A stretch of 64,000 nt of DNA from an uncultured Lachnospiraceae bacterium (GCA_910586615.1 CAJUJP010000006.1:54542-118541), one strand, 5' to 3'; positions 46,693 through 55,614 are shown, counted from the first letter of the stretch. A program made the numbers and translations. The notes: generated by a model from the letters alone, not told the origin.

Positions 46693-48066
46693 ATGGCGGA
46701 ACCGGATAGAGAACAAAGCGGCATGAGTCAGGATACGGCTAAAGAACAGGCAGAATATACGCCGCCTGTCCAGCCGGATTTTTTGCGTGAGAAAATCAAG
46801 CAGAAACCGGTCAATAAAAAGAAACTTATAAGGAGAACCGTGATCACCGTGGTGATGGCGGTGGTATTCGGTTTGGTGGCATGTTTTACCTTTCTGGTGC
46901 TGGAACCGGTCATTAGCAACCGGCTGTACCCGGAAGAAGAGGCCGAGGAAGTACGGTTTCCGGAAGAAACGGTGACAGAGGAAATGAAACCGGAAGACAT
47001 GCTGGTGGAAGAAGAGAAAGAGCCCGTGGTGGAAGTCGTGGAGGCGGAACTGGGAGACGAACAGATTGATAAGATCATGTCCCAGCTTTTATCGCAGGTG
47101 AAGTTCGGACTGGAAGACTATCAGCTTCTTTATGAAGAGATGGCAGAACTGGCGCGGACGGCCGGCCGGTGTGTTGTCACTGTCACCAGCGTGGTGTCGG
47201 ATGTGGACTGGTTTAATGATATTTATCAGAATGAGAAATCTGCTTCCGGCATTATCGTGGCCAACAACGGCAAGTCAATTCTGATTCTGGTGAGTGCCGG
47301 AACGCTGGGCGGTGCGGACAGTATTATTGTGACCTTCTGCGATCAGGCCAAAGTAAATGCCGAACTGGTACAGAAGGATACGGCTACCGGGCTGGCGATC
47401 CTTTCCGTGCCTCTTGTATCCATTGACGAGGAGACTATGGATGTGATCGATATTGCAGATCTGGGAAGCTCCAATAACAGCAGTCTGCTGGGTGCGCCGG
47501 TGATGGCGCTGGGAAGTCCCATGGGAACCAGCGGGTCGGTCTGCTACGGCATGGTGACTTCTGTGGGGACGGTGATCGACCAGGTGGATTCCGCCTATAA
47601 GACGATTGCTACGGATATTTATGGCAGCCGCAATGCGACCGGCGTCCTGGTAAATATGAAGGGGATGGTCATCGGGATTATCGACAACGTCAATACCAGT
47701 AACGATATGGGAAACCTGCTGACTGCCTACGGAATTTCAGAACTTAAGAGAACCATTGAAAAGATGTCCAATGACAAAGAGAGGGCGTATCTGGGTATTC
47801 ATGGTGCGGACGTGCCGAAGGAGGCGAGTGAAGAGCTTCAGATCCCTGAAGGAACCTATGTCAAGGAGATCGAGATGGATTCTCCGGCGATGGCAGCGGG
47901 AATCCAGAGCGGCGATGTGATCATACGGGTGAACGAGACACCGATTACGTTTTACAATGATCTGCTTACCGTGTTGTACAATGCCAGACCGGAAGATACC
48001 ATGACCTTTGTGCTGATGCGGCAGGGACATGAGATCAGCCTGGAAGTGACGCTGGGAAGCAGGTAG
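46693..48066 (+). CDS. HtrA/DegP-like membrane protein lacking the catalytic triad, with PDZ domain
   Basis: 457 aa. A cytosolic N-terminus of about 45 residues, one membrane helix (VITVVMAVVFGLVACFTFLVL), a Glu/Pro/Val-rich linker, a trypsin-like fold and a C-terminal PDZ domain (AYLGIHGADVP; SPAMAAGIQSGDVIIRVN). Against HtrA, all three catalytic positions are changed: His to G203 (SAGTLGGAD), Asp to G233 (DTATGLAIL) and Ser to A315 (SRNATGVLVN where GNSGGPLVN is expected). The fold-forming residues remain, so this looks like a conserved pseudoprotease that binds but does not cut. The ATG at 46693 is 9 bases from AAAGGGG; 46687 is possible. Confidence 0.88.
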   Translation: MAEPDREQSGMSQDTAKEQAEYTPPVQPDFLREKIKQKPVNKKKLIRRTVITVVMAVVFGLVACFTFLVLEPVISNRLYPEEEAEEVRFPEETVTEEMKPEDMLVEEEKEPVVEVVEAELGDEQIDKIMSQLLSQVKFGLEDYQLLYEEMAELARTAGRCVVTVTSVVSDVDWFNDIYQNEKSASGIIVANNGKSILILVSAGTLGGADSIIVTFCDQAKVNAELVQKDTATGLAILSVPLVSIDEETMDVIDIADLGSSNNSSLLGAPVMALGSPMGTSGSVCYGMVTSVGTVIDQVDSAYKTIATDIYGSRNATGVLVNMKGMVIGIIDNVNTSNDMGNLLTAYGISELKRTIEKMSNDKERAYLGIHGADVPKEASEELQIPEGTYVKEIEMDSPAMAAGIQSGDVIIRVNETPITFYNDLLTVLYNARPEDTMTFVLMRQGHEISLEVTLGSR

Positions 48067-48124
48067 ACGGCCTGTAGATCAGCAAACATATGTGAAGCCA
48101 GTCGGAAGATAGGAGAAAACAGGG

Positions 48125-49069
48125 ATGAAGTATATTAAAGATTATAAAGAGGGCGACAGAGTATTTGACATTTATCTGTGTAAACATAAACAGTCAGCGG
48201 TGACCAAAAACGGCAAGCCGTATGATAATGTGATACTGCAGGATAAGACAGGAACAGTGGATGCCAAAGTCTGGGATCCCAATAATGCAGGCATTGAGGA
48301 TTTCGATTCTTTAGATTACATAGAAGTGTATGGGGATGTGACCAGCTTTCAGGGGGCCAATCAAGTCAATGTAAAACGGATCCGCAAGTGCCGGGAGGGA
48401 GAATATGACCCGGCGGATTATCTTCCCGTCAGCAAATATCCGGTGGAGGATATGATGAAGGAATTGCTGGCGCTGATTGACAGCATCAAAAATCCCTATC
48501 TGAAAAAGCTGCTTCAGGCTTTTTTCGTGGAGGACAAGGAATTTGTGAAGGCATTCCGCCAGTCATCGGCAGCAAAGACAGTGCACCACGGTTTTGTAGG
48601 CGGCCTGTTGCAGCATACGCTGGCAGTGGCAAAACTGTGTGATTATTTTTCTTCCCAATATGCCGTTCTGAACAGGGATCTGCTGCTGACTGCGGCCATC
48701 TGCCATGACATAGGAAAGACGAAGGAACTTTCCCTGTTCCCCCAGAATGATTATACGGATGACGGACAGTTTCTGGGGCATATTGTGATCGGAAGTGAAA
48801 TGGTGAGTGAGAAGGTGAAAGCGATCGATGACTTTCCGGTAATTCTTGCGAATGAATTGAAGCACTGCATTCTGTCGCACCATGGAGAATATGAGTTTGG
48901 TTCACCGAAGAAGCCGGCGATTGTGGAGGCGGTGGCGCTGACATTTGCAGATAATACCGATGCGAAGATGGAAACATTTACAGAACTCCTGGAGAGCACG
49001 AATGAGACGGGATGGCTTGGGTTTAACAGACTGTTTGAGTCTAATGTGAGAGGGACGAGGATGGAGTAG
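48125..49069 (+). CDS. yhaM: 3'-5' exoribonuclease YhaM
   Basis: 314 aa. An N-terminal OB-fold nucleic-acid domain (VFDIYLCKHKQSAVTKNGKPY..) to residue ~95, then an HD domain with HHGFVGGLLQHT and AAICHDIGKTKEL, and later HCILSHHGEYEFGSPK. Same length and order as Bacillus YhaM, which trims RNA 3' ends and has been linked to replication. It lies 58 bp after the HtrA-like gene on the same strand. Confidence 0.94.
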   Translation: MKYIKDYKEGDRVFDIYLCKHKQSAVTKNGKPYDNVILQDKTGTVDAKVWDPNNAGIEDFDSLDYIEVYGDVTSFQGANQVNVKRIRKCREGEYDPADYLPVSKYPVEDMMKELLALIDSIKNPYLKKLLQAFFVEDKEFVKAFRQSSAAKTVHHGFVGGLLQHTLAVAKLCDYFSSQYAVLNRDLLLTAAICHDIGKTKELSLFPQNDYTDDGQFLGHIVIGSEMVSEKVKAIDDFPVILANELKHCILSHHGEYEFGSPKKPAIVEAVALTFADNTDAKMETFTELLESTNETGWLGFNRLFESNVRGTRME

Positions 49070-49100
49070 GGCAGAGTCAGGGAATGCCTAGGAAAGATAG

Positions 49101-49159
49101 ATGCTCTAAGTAACTTCTTAATCATGGTTTTTCCATGGTTAGTGAAGTGCTTAGAGCAT
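49101..49159 (+). terminator. Long hairpin after yhaM
   Basis: A 59-base near-perfect inverted repeat. Outer arms ATGCTCTAAG/CTTAGAGCAT, inner CATGG-TTTTT-CCATG, paired with few mismatches between. ATTTTATGGG follows, so termination is possible. CTAAG in the arm recalls the composite repeats elsewhere, but the second hairpin of that family is missing. Confidence 0.6.
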
Positions 49160-49180
49160 ATTTTATGGGATAGGAAATTT

Positions 49181-49217
49181 TTCCGCTTATCCGAGTTCGC
49201 AAAGCGAATCTCGTAAA
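49181..49217. repeat. Dispersed TTCCGCTTATCCGAGTT repeat, second copy
   Basis: Thirty-seven bases that match 33417-33453 with about four differences. They sit between the yhaM hairpin and the first accessory gene. The start of the low-GC region follows within 135 bp. Confidence 0.65.
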
Positions 49218-49351
49218 CAAGCGCCAGATACGCCGCCATATGAGGGCGCAACTGCTTTTGCAACCGCTGTATGACATAGATGTAAAGAACATCCGATAGC
49301 CGCAACCGGCCCACCCACGATATAATAAGGTAAAAGAAAGGGAGAGCTTAC

Positions 49352-49873
49352 ATGAATTTATCAAAAAAAATCTATGAATTAAGAAAGGCAAGCGGAATGT
49401 CGCAAGAGCAACTTGCGGAAAAAATAAATGTTTCGCGGCAGTCTATTTCAAAATGGGAGTCAGGAGAATCTTACCCTGAAATTGAAAGGTTAATTGAATT
49501 AAGTAACGTATTCGATGTTTCAACAGACTATCTGTTGAAATCGAGTGAGGCAGACGAATTAACTATTCGGACGGAACGCTTAGAAAAGGGACAAAATGAT
49601 TTAAAATCGAAAGTCCAACAAGAACATCTTAAAAATGCCCGGATATTAAATGCTGCATTAGTATATGCGGTTGCAATGGCAGTTTTCTTTTTCCTCCAAC
49701 TGCCATTACCCTATCTATGGCCATTAGGAGAAAGTTTTTACACAAGCGTGATAGTCCTGGCAATAATCTTGTGCCTTGCCACCGCGGCTGTTATTCAAAG
49801 GGATTTGAAAATCACAAAGAAATATATGGAACAGCATAACGATAATGAAATCGCGGGTGATGAAAATGAATAG
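49352..49873 (+). CDS. XRE regulator with C-terminal membrane helices
   Basis: 173 aa. An N-terminal HTH_3 ([53 protein letters not shown]) is joined by a charged coiled linker to two membrane helices (~108-130 and ~135-155). AAAGGGAGAG lies before the ATG and TATAAT at 49321-49326. Codon use is more AT-rich than the core genes around it. Its stop overlaps the start of the next gene. Such membrane-tethered XRE proteins are common in Firmicutes accessory DNA; the signal is unknown. Confidence 0.88.
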   Translation: MNLSKKIYELRKASGMSQEQLAEKINVSRQSISKWESGESYPEIERLIELSNVFDVSTDYLLKSSEADELTIRTERLEKGQNDLKSKVQQEHLKNARILNAALVYAVAMAVFFFLQLPLPYLWPLGESFYTSVIVLAIILCLATAAVIQRDLKITKKYMEQHNDNEIAGDENE

Positions 49874-50303
49874 ACGAAAAAAGGCTCATATCGTATCTCT
49901 GCTCTGTATCATATTGGCTGCAGTATTATGTTTTCTACGGTTCTATTTGCCTGTATTTAACCCCGGACACATTTTCTATGATAATAATTTATTGTTAAGT
50001 GAAATTGATCGTTACCATTCTGAAAAGGCTGTTCAAATGCCTTTTGGCGGAGATTCAGAGGGAAACTTTTCATTTGGGAAATTTTCAGGTGCAAAAACTG
50101 TAAAAACAATAATGCTGCATGAAAATGGAAGTTTGTTTTACTCATGGGATGTGTATGTAGAAAGAGGTCATTTCAAAATTGTTTTAATTGATATTGAAAA
50201 CCAAAAAATATTAGAAACAATTTGTGACGGCTCAAGTAATGGAAATTCAGAGATTCACAACTTACCGAATGGAGAATATTGTATAAAATTTGTAGGGGAT
50301 TAG
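49866..50303 (+). CDS. Single-span extracytoplasmic protein, unknown
   Basis: 145 aa. A basic start (NRRKKAH) and one membrane helix ([20 protein letters not shown]), then an outside domain of about 115 residues rich in beta-forming sequence ([26 protein letters not shown]). It may be a lipoprotein-like or anchored sensor partner of the membrane XRE protein. The ATG at 49866 overlaps the upstream stop (49871-49873), showing translational coupling. An in-frame ATG at 49860 is also possible. No family recognised. Confidence 0.75.
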   Translation: MNRRKKAHIVSLLCIILAAVLCFLRFYLPVFNPGHIFYDNNLLLSEIDRYHSEKAVQMPFGGDSEGNFSFGKFSGAKTVKTIMLHENGSLFYSWDVYVERGHFKIVLIDIENQKILETICDGSSNGNSEIHNLPNGEYCIKFVGD

Positions 50304-50341
50304 GCTGCCGTATCGGGAAAATTCAGTATTACCGAAAGTAA

Positions 50342-50530
50342 CTGGTAATTAATCTGAAACGGTACTACTATCCCCTTGTCAAGACGGATGTTTTCGTGGA
50401 AGTGCCGGACGAGATAGCGGACGCCTTGCTCCATCTGCACCGGGAGGAAAACAACCACAAAAGCAAGATGTTCTATCACAAGGCGTATTTCTCCCTTGAA
50501 TATTTTGTGAACTTGATTAAAAGTCATTGA
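50342..50530 (+). pseudogene. Fragment of an integrative-element sigma-like gene
   Basis: The frame, which has no credible start codon, reads RYYYPLVKTDVFVEVPDEI followed by a REENN..KMFYHKAYFSLE segment. I recognise this as the N-terminal region of sigma-70-like regulators carried by Tn916- and CTn-type elements in Firmicutes. The frame then diverges and stops after ~20 unrelated residues (tga 50528-50530). A stop precedes it upstream, so it is truncated at both ends. A scar of a former conjugative element. Confidence 0.7.
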
Positions 50531-50570
50531 CATTTCGTTTCTGGCATTGCATGGTTTACAGTTACTGTTT

Positions 50571-52103
50571 TCAGTCTGATTCTATCTTGTACTCATATGG
50601 ATAATAATTTTGTAATCGGTCTATATCTATTTCTTTCCCGGCATACGTCTTAAACCAGTTTTCATAGTCCGGGTTATTCCAGATTGTGCCATTTTCAAAT
50701 ACAACTTGCTTCAAACAAAGCAATGAATATGCAACTTGATTCGCTTCGCCATTCCCGACTTTCGGAAAATCTTCCATGATTTCTCCATCATATAGTGACC
50801 AGCCGCCATGGTATTCCTCGGTTTGATTGGATAAAATGTTTGTTTTTGTCCGAACAATATTTTCAAAGCTGCTTTTCGCACTGCTGTCAAGGAAATTCCA
50901 ATACAGCTTTAACGGTGAACCGGTTTCGCTGTAAGCCAACATACAATATTGGGTTTCTATAATGGTACGGTCGGTATTGTTTGTAAGTATATCGTGAATA
51001 TACGGTGCGCCATCTTCGTAATGTAGAATATCTGCGCTTTCATGAATAATAGTCATAGCACTTTTCTTATCTTCGACAATATCACTTGTGTTTGTTTTCG
51101 GGTCACTAACGGCAAGCGTATCATTCGTTTTACTATCAGTTGAAGCCATTGCAGACGTAGCAAACATACTGACAGTAGCAAGCACGATCAGGCAGGCGGA
51201 TAAAAGAGTAATGGCTGTTGTTCGTTTTGTGTTCATAATTGCAGTAATCCTTTCCTCAATAGCATTTTTGCTGAAATTATTACAAAGCGGTGACAACCCG
51301 CTTTTCTTTGCTTCCATACTGATCAGCATTAACGAATAGGCAGATTTTGATTGATCGCCAAATTGCCGTATAACACTTTCATCACATGCCAGCTCAATAT
51401 CACGATTGAAAAGAATATACATTACCCAGACAAAAGGATTGAACCAATGAATACAAAGGGCATATGCAGCAATCAGCTTTGCAATCGTATCAAAATGATA
51501 AATATGCACATATTCGTGTGAGAAAATATATCGTAACTGCTCTATATTCGTCCACTCCGTTTGCTTCGGCATTAGAATAACAGGGTGCAAAACGCCATAC
51601 GTCAACGGTGTGGAAATTCTATCTGATTGTTTAATCGAAATTCGCCGTTTTAGAGGATGCTCTTTTATCCATTGTTCTACATAGACATTATTGAATGGTA
51701 AAGCTGCCCGAAACTCAATCAGACAGCGTAAATAAGACACCGTGAAAAATACAGCAAGAAGTATCATGCCGGTACACCAGACAATAAACCAAACAGAAAC
51801 AAACGGGATATTTGCTGTTGGCTGTTCCATACCTTGTATCATCACAAAATATTCCCGTGCTACGGCAGAAGTAACATTATCTGTTTCTGCTTCAAAAAAT
51901 GCGGGCGTGGATGTATTTTGGTTAATAAGCGTATATATACTAAAAGCGGACGGAATAGTAAACGGAATAATCAGCCTCAAAAGCACCATTTCCCACAAAA
52001 CAAGAAATGTTTTTTTAGGCAGACTATTTATTGCTATTGCCCGAATCACCATAACCGCAATAATAAAAACAGCCCCGGAAAGGCTCACTTCCAATAAAGT
52101 CAT
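50571..52103 (-). CDS. BlaR1/MecR1-like M56 membrane metalloprotease, second copy
   Basis: 510 aa. Membrane helices at the N-terminus and near residues 100-120; M56 domain with zinc motif HEYVH (FSHEYVHIYHFDTIAK), the IHWFNPFVWVMY helix and the ELACDESV third-ligand segment. A membrane helix near 310-330 is followed by an outside C-terminal domain of ~190 residues that is not a penicillin-binding domain. GAGGTGATAAGC precedes the ATG at 52103. It lies 10 bp after the BlaI-type gene in one operon. Sequence and base composition differ clearly from the copy at 12857, so this pair was probably acquired separately. Confidence 0.88.
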   Translation of the reverse strand: MTLLEVSLSGAVFIIAVMVIRAIAINSLPKKTFLVLWEMVLLRLIIPFTIPSAFSIYTLINQNTSTPAFFEAETDNVTSAVAREYFVMIQGMEQPTANIPFVSVWFIVWCTGMILLAVFFTVSYLRCLIEFRAALPFNNVYVEQWIKEHPLKRRISIKQSDRISTPLTYGVLHPVILMPKQTEWTNIEQLRYIFSHEYVHIYHFDTIAKLIAAYALCIHWFNPFVWVMYILFNRDIELACDESVIRQFGDQSKSAYSLMLISMEAKKSGLSPLCNNFSKNAIEERITAIMNTKRTTAITLLSACLIVLATVSMFATSAMASTDSKTNDTLAVSDPKTNTSDIVEDKKSAMTIIHESADILHYEDGAPYIHDILTNNTDRTIIETQYCMLAYSETGSPLKLYWNFLDSSAKSSFENIVRTKTNILSNQTEEYHGGWSLYDGEIMEDFPKVGNGEANQVAYSLLCLKQVVFENGTIWNNPDYENWFKTYAGKEIDIDRLQNYYPYEYKIESD

Positions 52104-52113
52104 GCTTATCACC

Positions 52114-52482
52114 TCATTCCAGATCTGCAACAATTTGCTTCAGCTTTTCAATTTCTTCAGCAGAAAGTTTTTTCCTGCCTAACAAAGCGGCAAACAATTT
52201 ATCCGCAGAACCATCATAAATTTTATTAATCAGTTCATTCGTTTCGGCTTCCTGTACTTCTTCTTTTGGAATAAGTGCACGACACATAAAATTAGGTTCA
52301 GAACGTTCAATAGCCCCCTTTTTTATACAACGCTTAATAAGCGTATAGGTAGTGTTTTTATTCCAACCCAACTCTTTTGTAAGAACATCTGCAACACGCT
52401 TTGCCGGTACATCACCCTCTTTCCAAAGAACGCCCATAACTTTTAATTCGGAATCAAAAAGTTTTACAGTTTCTTTATTCAT
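52114..52482 (-). CDS. BlaI/MecI-family repressor, second copy
   Basis: 122 aa. LFDSELKVMGVLWKEGDVPAKRVADVLTKELGWNKNTTYTLIKRCIKKGAI is the BlaI winged helix. The C-terminal helices (LLGRKKLSAEEIEKLKQIV) form the dimer region. AAAGGAG lies before the ATG at 52482; the frame continues to 52527 through the operator DNA without a site. Twin palindromes overlap its promoter, the classic self-repression design. Confidence 0.92.
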   Translation of the reverse strand: MNKETVKLFDSELKVMGVLWKEGDVPAKRVADVLTKELGWNKNTTYTLIKRCIKKGAIERSEPNFMCRALIPKEEVQEAETNELINKIYDGSADKLFAALLGRKKLSAEEIEKLKQIVADLE

Positions 52483-52503
52483 GTAATATGCACTCCTTTC
52501 AGA

Positions 52504-52558
52504 TAAGACTGCAGTAGTCCTTATCATATAGACTACTACAGTCTTATTTAGATGTCAA
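52504..52558 (-). promoter_or_regulatory. BlaI-type promoter with twin operators
   Basis: On the minus strand: TTGACA (complement of 52553-52558), 17-base spacer, TAGTCT (52530-52535). Two near-identical palindromes follow the pattern GACT-N5-AGTC. One (52530-52544) covers the -10; the other (52506-52520) lies 24 bp further downstream. Spacing and position fit cooperative repression by the gene product just downstream. Confidence 0.8.
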
Positions 52559-53115
52559 TAAATAAAAATATGGTTTATGGGATAAAGAATGAGAGGGATT
52601 CCAAAGCCTATTATGCATATTTCCACAATGTTTGCTTTTGGGCATTTGACTCTTTAGTTAGGAATAGCTAACTTTCTATTGAAGCAGTATCGCAAGCAGG
52701 CTTGCGATATGCATGGGAATTAGCGTGGCGCTGGCGGGCTGTCTCCTGTTTTTGACCGCATCCTGACCATAAAGGTTATGATGTGGTTAAGATAGGTTAA
52801 GATATAGGTGAGCACAACCAGAAGACTGAAAAGACGTTAAAACGACAATATATATTTGACGCAGCAGTTGTCATGCTCTGTACTTTTTAGTTGTATGTGT
52901 GAGGAGAAAATGTTAAAATCAAAAAGGCCGGCTTTCAATAATATGGAGACGTTATACGGTTTTTTTGTGGTATTTATTCAGGATTTTCCGGTATTTGAGG
53001 CTGCGAAGCAGATCTCGCGATACAATTTTAATCGGGAAGCACAACGGAGACTTAAGAGTTTATGGCCATTAATGCAGATTTTGGAGTTTTGCAGGACAGA
53101 GGGATGGAGCGGGTT
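52559..53115. other. Gene-poor junction before rlmD
   Basis: No convincing gene in about 560 bp. It contains an inverted repeat AGTTAG-GAATAG-CTAACT near 52656-52673, a perfect hairpin ATCGCAAGC-AG-GCTTGCGAT near 52687-52706, a tandem GGTTAAGATA doublet near 52783-52802, a TTGACG-N17-TGTACT promoter-like pair near 52856-52884 and a degenerate copy of the GCGAAGCAAATCTCG repeat at 52997-53020. It marks the edge between accessory DNA and the core gene rlmD. Confidence 0.5.
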
Positions 53116-54657
53116 ATGAAGAAAGAAAAGTACCAGAAGAATGATATAGTCAAAGTGACAATAGGAGATGTTGCAAACGACGGCGAAGGGATTGGCAAGG
53201 TGGATGGATATACCTTGTTTGTGAAAGACGCGGTCATCGGAGATAACGTGGAAGCCCGGATCACGAAATGTAAGAAAAATTATGGGTATGCAAGAACAGA
53301 GAAGGTGGTGACGCCTTCTTGTTTTCGTGTGGAACCGAAATGCAGATTTCACAGACAATGCGGCGGCTGCCAGATCCAGGCCATGAGCTATGAAAGTCAG
53401 CTTGCCTATAAGCAGGATAAAGTGCGCAACAATCTGATTCGTATTGGTGGGTTTGCGGAAGAGCTGGCGTATGCCGTTATGGAACCGGTCATCGGGATGG
53501 AAGAGCCGTGGCATTACCGCAATAAAGCGCAGTATCCGGTGGGATATGACAAAAATGGAGAGCTTGTCACCGGTTTTTATGCAGGAAGAACGCATGATAT
53601 TATCGCAAATACAGACTGCCCATTGGGTGCACCGGAAAACAAAGAGATTCTTGAGGCGGTGCTGACCTATATGCGTGAAAATCAGGTGAGCGCTTACCGG
53701 GAGTCGGAAGGCACAGGTCTGGTGAGACATATTCTGATACGAACCGGATTTCACTCTGGAGAGATCATGGTCTGCATCGTAGCCAATGGAGACAGACTGC
53801 CGCGGGAGGAATGTCTGGTAGAGACGCTGAGAAATCTCAGATTTGCCGAAAGACCGGGAAACACGGTAACAAGCATTTCTCTCAGCATCAATAAGGAAAA
53901 TACAAATGTGATCATGGGAAAAGAGATCAGGGTTCTCTGGGGTGAGGAACGCATCAAAGACAGTATTGGCGATCTCGTATTTTCAATTTCCCCCTTATCT
54001 TTTTATCAGGTAAATCCCGTGCAGACGGAAAAGTTGTATGGACTTGCCCTGGAATATGCGGGACTGACGGGTCGGGAAACAGTCTGGGATCTGTATTGCG
54101 GAATCGGAACCATTTCGCTTTTTCTTGCGAAGAAAGCGAAACAGGTCTACGGCGTGGAAGTGGTTCCGGAGGCGATTGAAGATGCCAGAGAAAATGCGCG
54201 AAATAACGGGATAAATAATGCACAGTTTTTCGTGGGGAAGGCGGAAGAGGTGCTGCCTGCGTTTTATGAAGGTAGAATAAGTACAGGAAATGCCGCAGTA
54301 CCATATGCCGGAAAAGCTTATGAAAGCGGTGTAAAGATAGATGTGGATGGCATGTTGGAAAACGGAAGAGGAACAGAATGCACGCTGGCGGACGAGCAGA
54401 TGCGCCATCCGGATGTGATCGTTGTGGATCCGCCGCGCAAAGGGTGTGATGAGAAGTGTCTGGAAACAATGCTTGCCATGCAGCCGGAGAGGATCGTGTA
54501 TGTGAGTTGTGATTCGGCTACGCTGGCGAGAGATTTGAAGGTGCTGTGCGAGGGCGGATATGAGTTGAAGCGGGTGCGGGCTGTGGATCAGTTTGGGCAT
54601 AGTGTGCATGTTGAGGTAATAATAATGATGCAGTATTGTGGAAAAGAGAAGACTTAA
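53116..54657 (+). CDS. rlmD: 23S rRNA (uracil-C5)-methyltransferase, RlmD/RumA type
   Basis: 513 aa. An N-terminal TRAM domain (residues ~5-60), then a Cys cluster for a 4Fe-4S centre (C-x7-C-x5-C-x2-C in PSCFRVEPKCRFHRQCGGC). The SAM-binding motif is WDLYCGIGTISLFLA, and VVDPPRKGC carries the catalytic region, with YVSCDSATLARDL after it. An extra ~45-residue stretch lies before VVDPPRKGC. The start at 53116 follows GGAG; in-frame codons upstream to 53062 are weaker. Accessory DNA flanks it on both sides, and conjugation genes start 70 bp after its stop. Confidence 0.94.
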   Translation: MKKEKYQKNDIVKVTIGDVANDGEGIGKVDGYTLFVKDAVIGDNVEARITKCKKNYGYARTEKVVTPSCFRVEPKCRFHRQCGGCQIQAMSYESQLAYKQDKVRNNLIRIGGFAEELAYAVMEPVIGMEEPWHYRNKAQYPVGYDKNGELVTGFYAGRTHDIIANTDCPLGAPENKEILEAVLTYMRENQVSAYRESEGTGLVRHILIRTGFHSGEIMVCIVANGDRLPREECLVETLRNLRFAERPGNTVTSISLSINKENTNVIMGKEIRVLWGEERIKDSIGDLVFSISPLSFYQVNPVQTEKLYGLALEYAGLTGRETVWDLYCGIGTISLFLAKKAKQVYGVEVVPEAIEDARENARNNGINNAQFFVGKAEEVLPAFYEGRISTGNAAVPYAGKAYESGVKIDVDGMLENGRGTECTLADEQMRHPDVIVVDPPRKGCDEKCLETMLAMQPERIVYVSCDSATLARDLKVLCEGGYELKRVRAVDQFGHSVHVEVIIMMQYCGKEKT

Positions 54658-54665
54658 GGGGTCTA

Positions 54666-54707
54666 AACCACAAGATGTTGGTGGTTAAAGCCAAACAAGT
54701 TTGGCTT
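54666..54707. repeat. Two hairpins directly after rlmD
   Basis: AACCAC..GTGGTT (54666-54686) and the perfect AAGCCAAAC-AA-GTTTGGCTT (54688-54707). No T-run follows the second, so they may be an attachment-site or terminator remnant. Confidence 0.5.
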
Positions 54708-54728
54708 GGGCAAAAATTGGAGTAAAAA

Positions 54729-54989
54729 TTGACCAGTTTTTGTCCTATTTTTTTGCCCGTTTTTATAGATACAGGAAACTGGTGGCTCCCAAGCGGGATA
54801 ATGATTTTATTCTCTGTGTTTGCGTTTGCCTATGCGGGCATCTGGTTTCCGGCAGTTATCGCAGGGGCATATGCCTTTCTGACGATACAGGTGGAGGATA
54901 CGACAATCATGGATTTTATCCGTTATGCCTGCGCCTATTTTCTGACGACACAGCAGTATTTTGAATGGAGATACACACCGGATGAGTAA
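54729..54989 (+). pseudogene. PrgI/TcpE-like conjugation membrane protein, 5' truncated
   Basis: The frame opens only three bases before a TTG and encodes up to 86 residues. Two membrane helices (IMILFSVFAFAYAGIWFPAV and the AYAFLT region) sit after a NWWLPSG segment, and the end reads FLTTQQYFEWR. The overall form is that of the small membrane subunits (PrgI/TcpE) encoded in front of VirB4-type ATPases in Firmicutes integrative elements. The N-terminus lacks the expected opening, so it is probably cut. The stop overlaps the next start. Confidence 0.55.
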
Positions 54990-55554
54990 GAAAAAAGAGC
55001 AGTCCACAGGAGAACTGATGGGCATAAAGGAATTGACGGATTACAGTATCCGAACCGGCAGGAACGAGGAACTGGTGCTTTTTCTAATTCAGCTAAGCAA
55101 TCTGTCCGTACTGTCGGAGGAAAGCCTTTCCGCGCGGATTTACGGACTGATGACTGTACTGAAGGGCATCACGGAAATCGAGATGATGTGTTTAAATTCG
55201 CGGGAAAACTTCGAGGACAATAAAAGATATTTAAAGAAACGGGCGCAGGAGGAAGAAAACCCCGTGGTGAGAAAACTCCTTGAACTGGATGCGGGCCATC
55301 TTGACCGAATTCAGGTGCAGATGGCAACCGCACGGGAATTCCTGCTGATCCTGCAGCTTGGGAAGCAGAAAGAAAATGAGCCCTTTTCCTGTTTAAACCG
55401 GATAGAGAAGATGCTGGTGGAGCAGGGATTCAAGGCAAAGCGTGCAGACGAGGAGGATATCCGCAGGATACTGACGGTGTATTTCGAGCAGAACGTGACT
55501 ACCGAGCGGTTTGAGGGGTTTGACGGGGAGAGATGGATTATCTTAAACGACTGA
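54982..55554 (+). CDS. TraC-like conjugal transfer protein (element remnant)
   Basis: 190 aa, soluble. TGRNEELVLFLIQLSNLSVLSEESLSARIYGLMTVLKG and the C-terminal FEQNVTTERFEGFDGERW are sequences I recognise from the TraC-like gene that lies between the PrgI and VirB4 genes of Lachnospiraceae/Clostridia conjugative elements. The ATG overlaps the upstream stop (ATGAGTAA). No VirB4, relaxase or coupling protein follows; a HipB gene starts 60 bp later. The transfer operon is therefore broken here and the gene is likely relic. Confidence 0.7.
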   Translation: MSKKKEQSTGELMGIKELTDYSIRTGRNEELVLFLIQLSNLSVLSEESLSARIYGLMTVLKGITEIEMMCLNSRENFEDNKRYLKKRAQEEENPVVRKLLELDAGHLDRIQVQMATAREFLLILQLGKQKENEPFSCLNRIEKMLVEQGFKAKRADEEDIRRILTVYFEQNVTTERFEGFDGERWIILND

Positions 55555-55573
55555 TCTGATGCGGATGTTCCTG

Positions 55574-55602
55574 TTGCGGGTTTGCCGGAACACAGATATA
55601 AT
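55574..55602 (+). promoter_or_regulatory. Sigma-A promoter of the HipBA-type operon
   Basis: TTGCGG 55574-55579, exactly 17 bases, perfect TATAAT 55597-55602. Predicted start of transcription near 55609, only 6-12 bases before the start codon, so the mRNA would be nearly leaderless. Confidence 0.75.
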
Positions 55603-55614
55603 GTATCTGGGGTG

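Noticed and set aside
52856..53119. 87-codon frame before rlmD
   Set aside because: Contains a copy of the dispersed repeat and lacks a ribosome site or homology.
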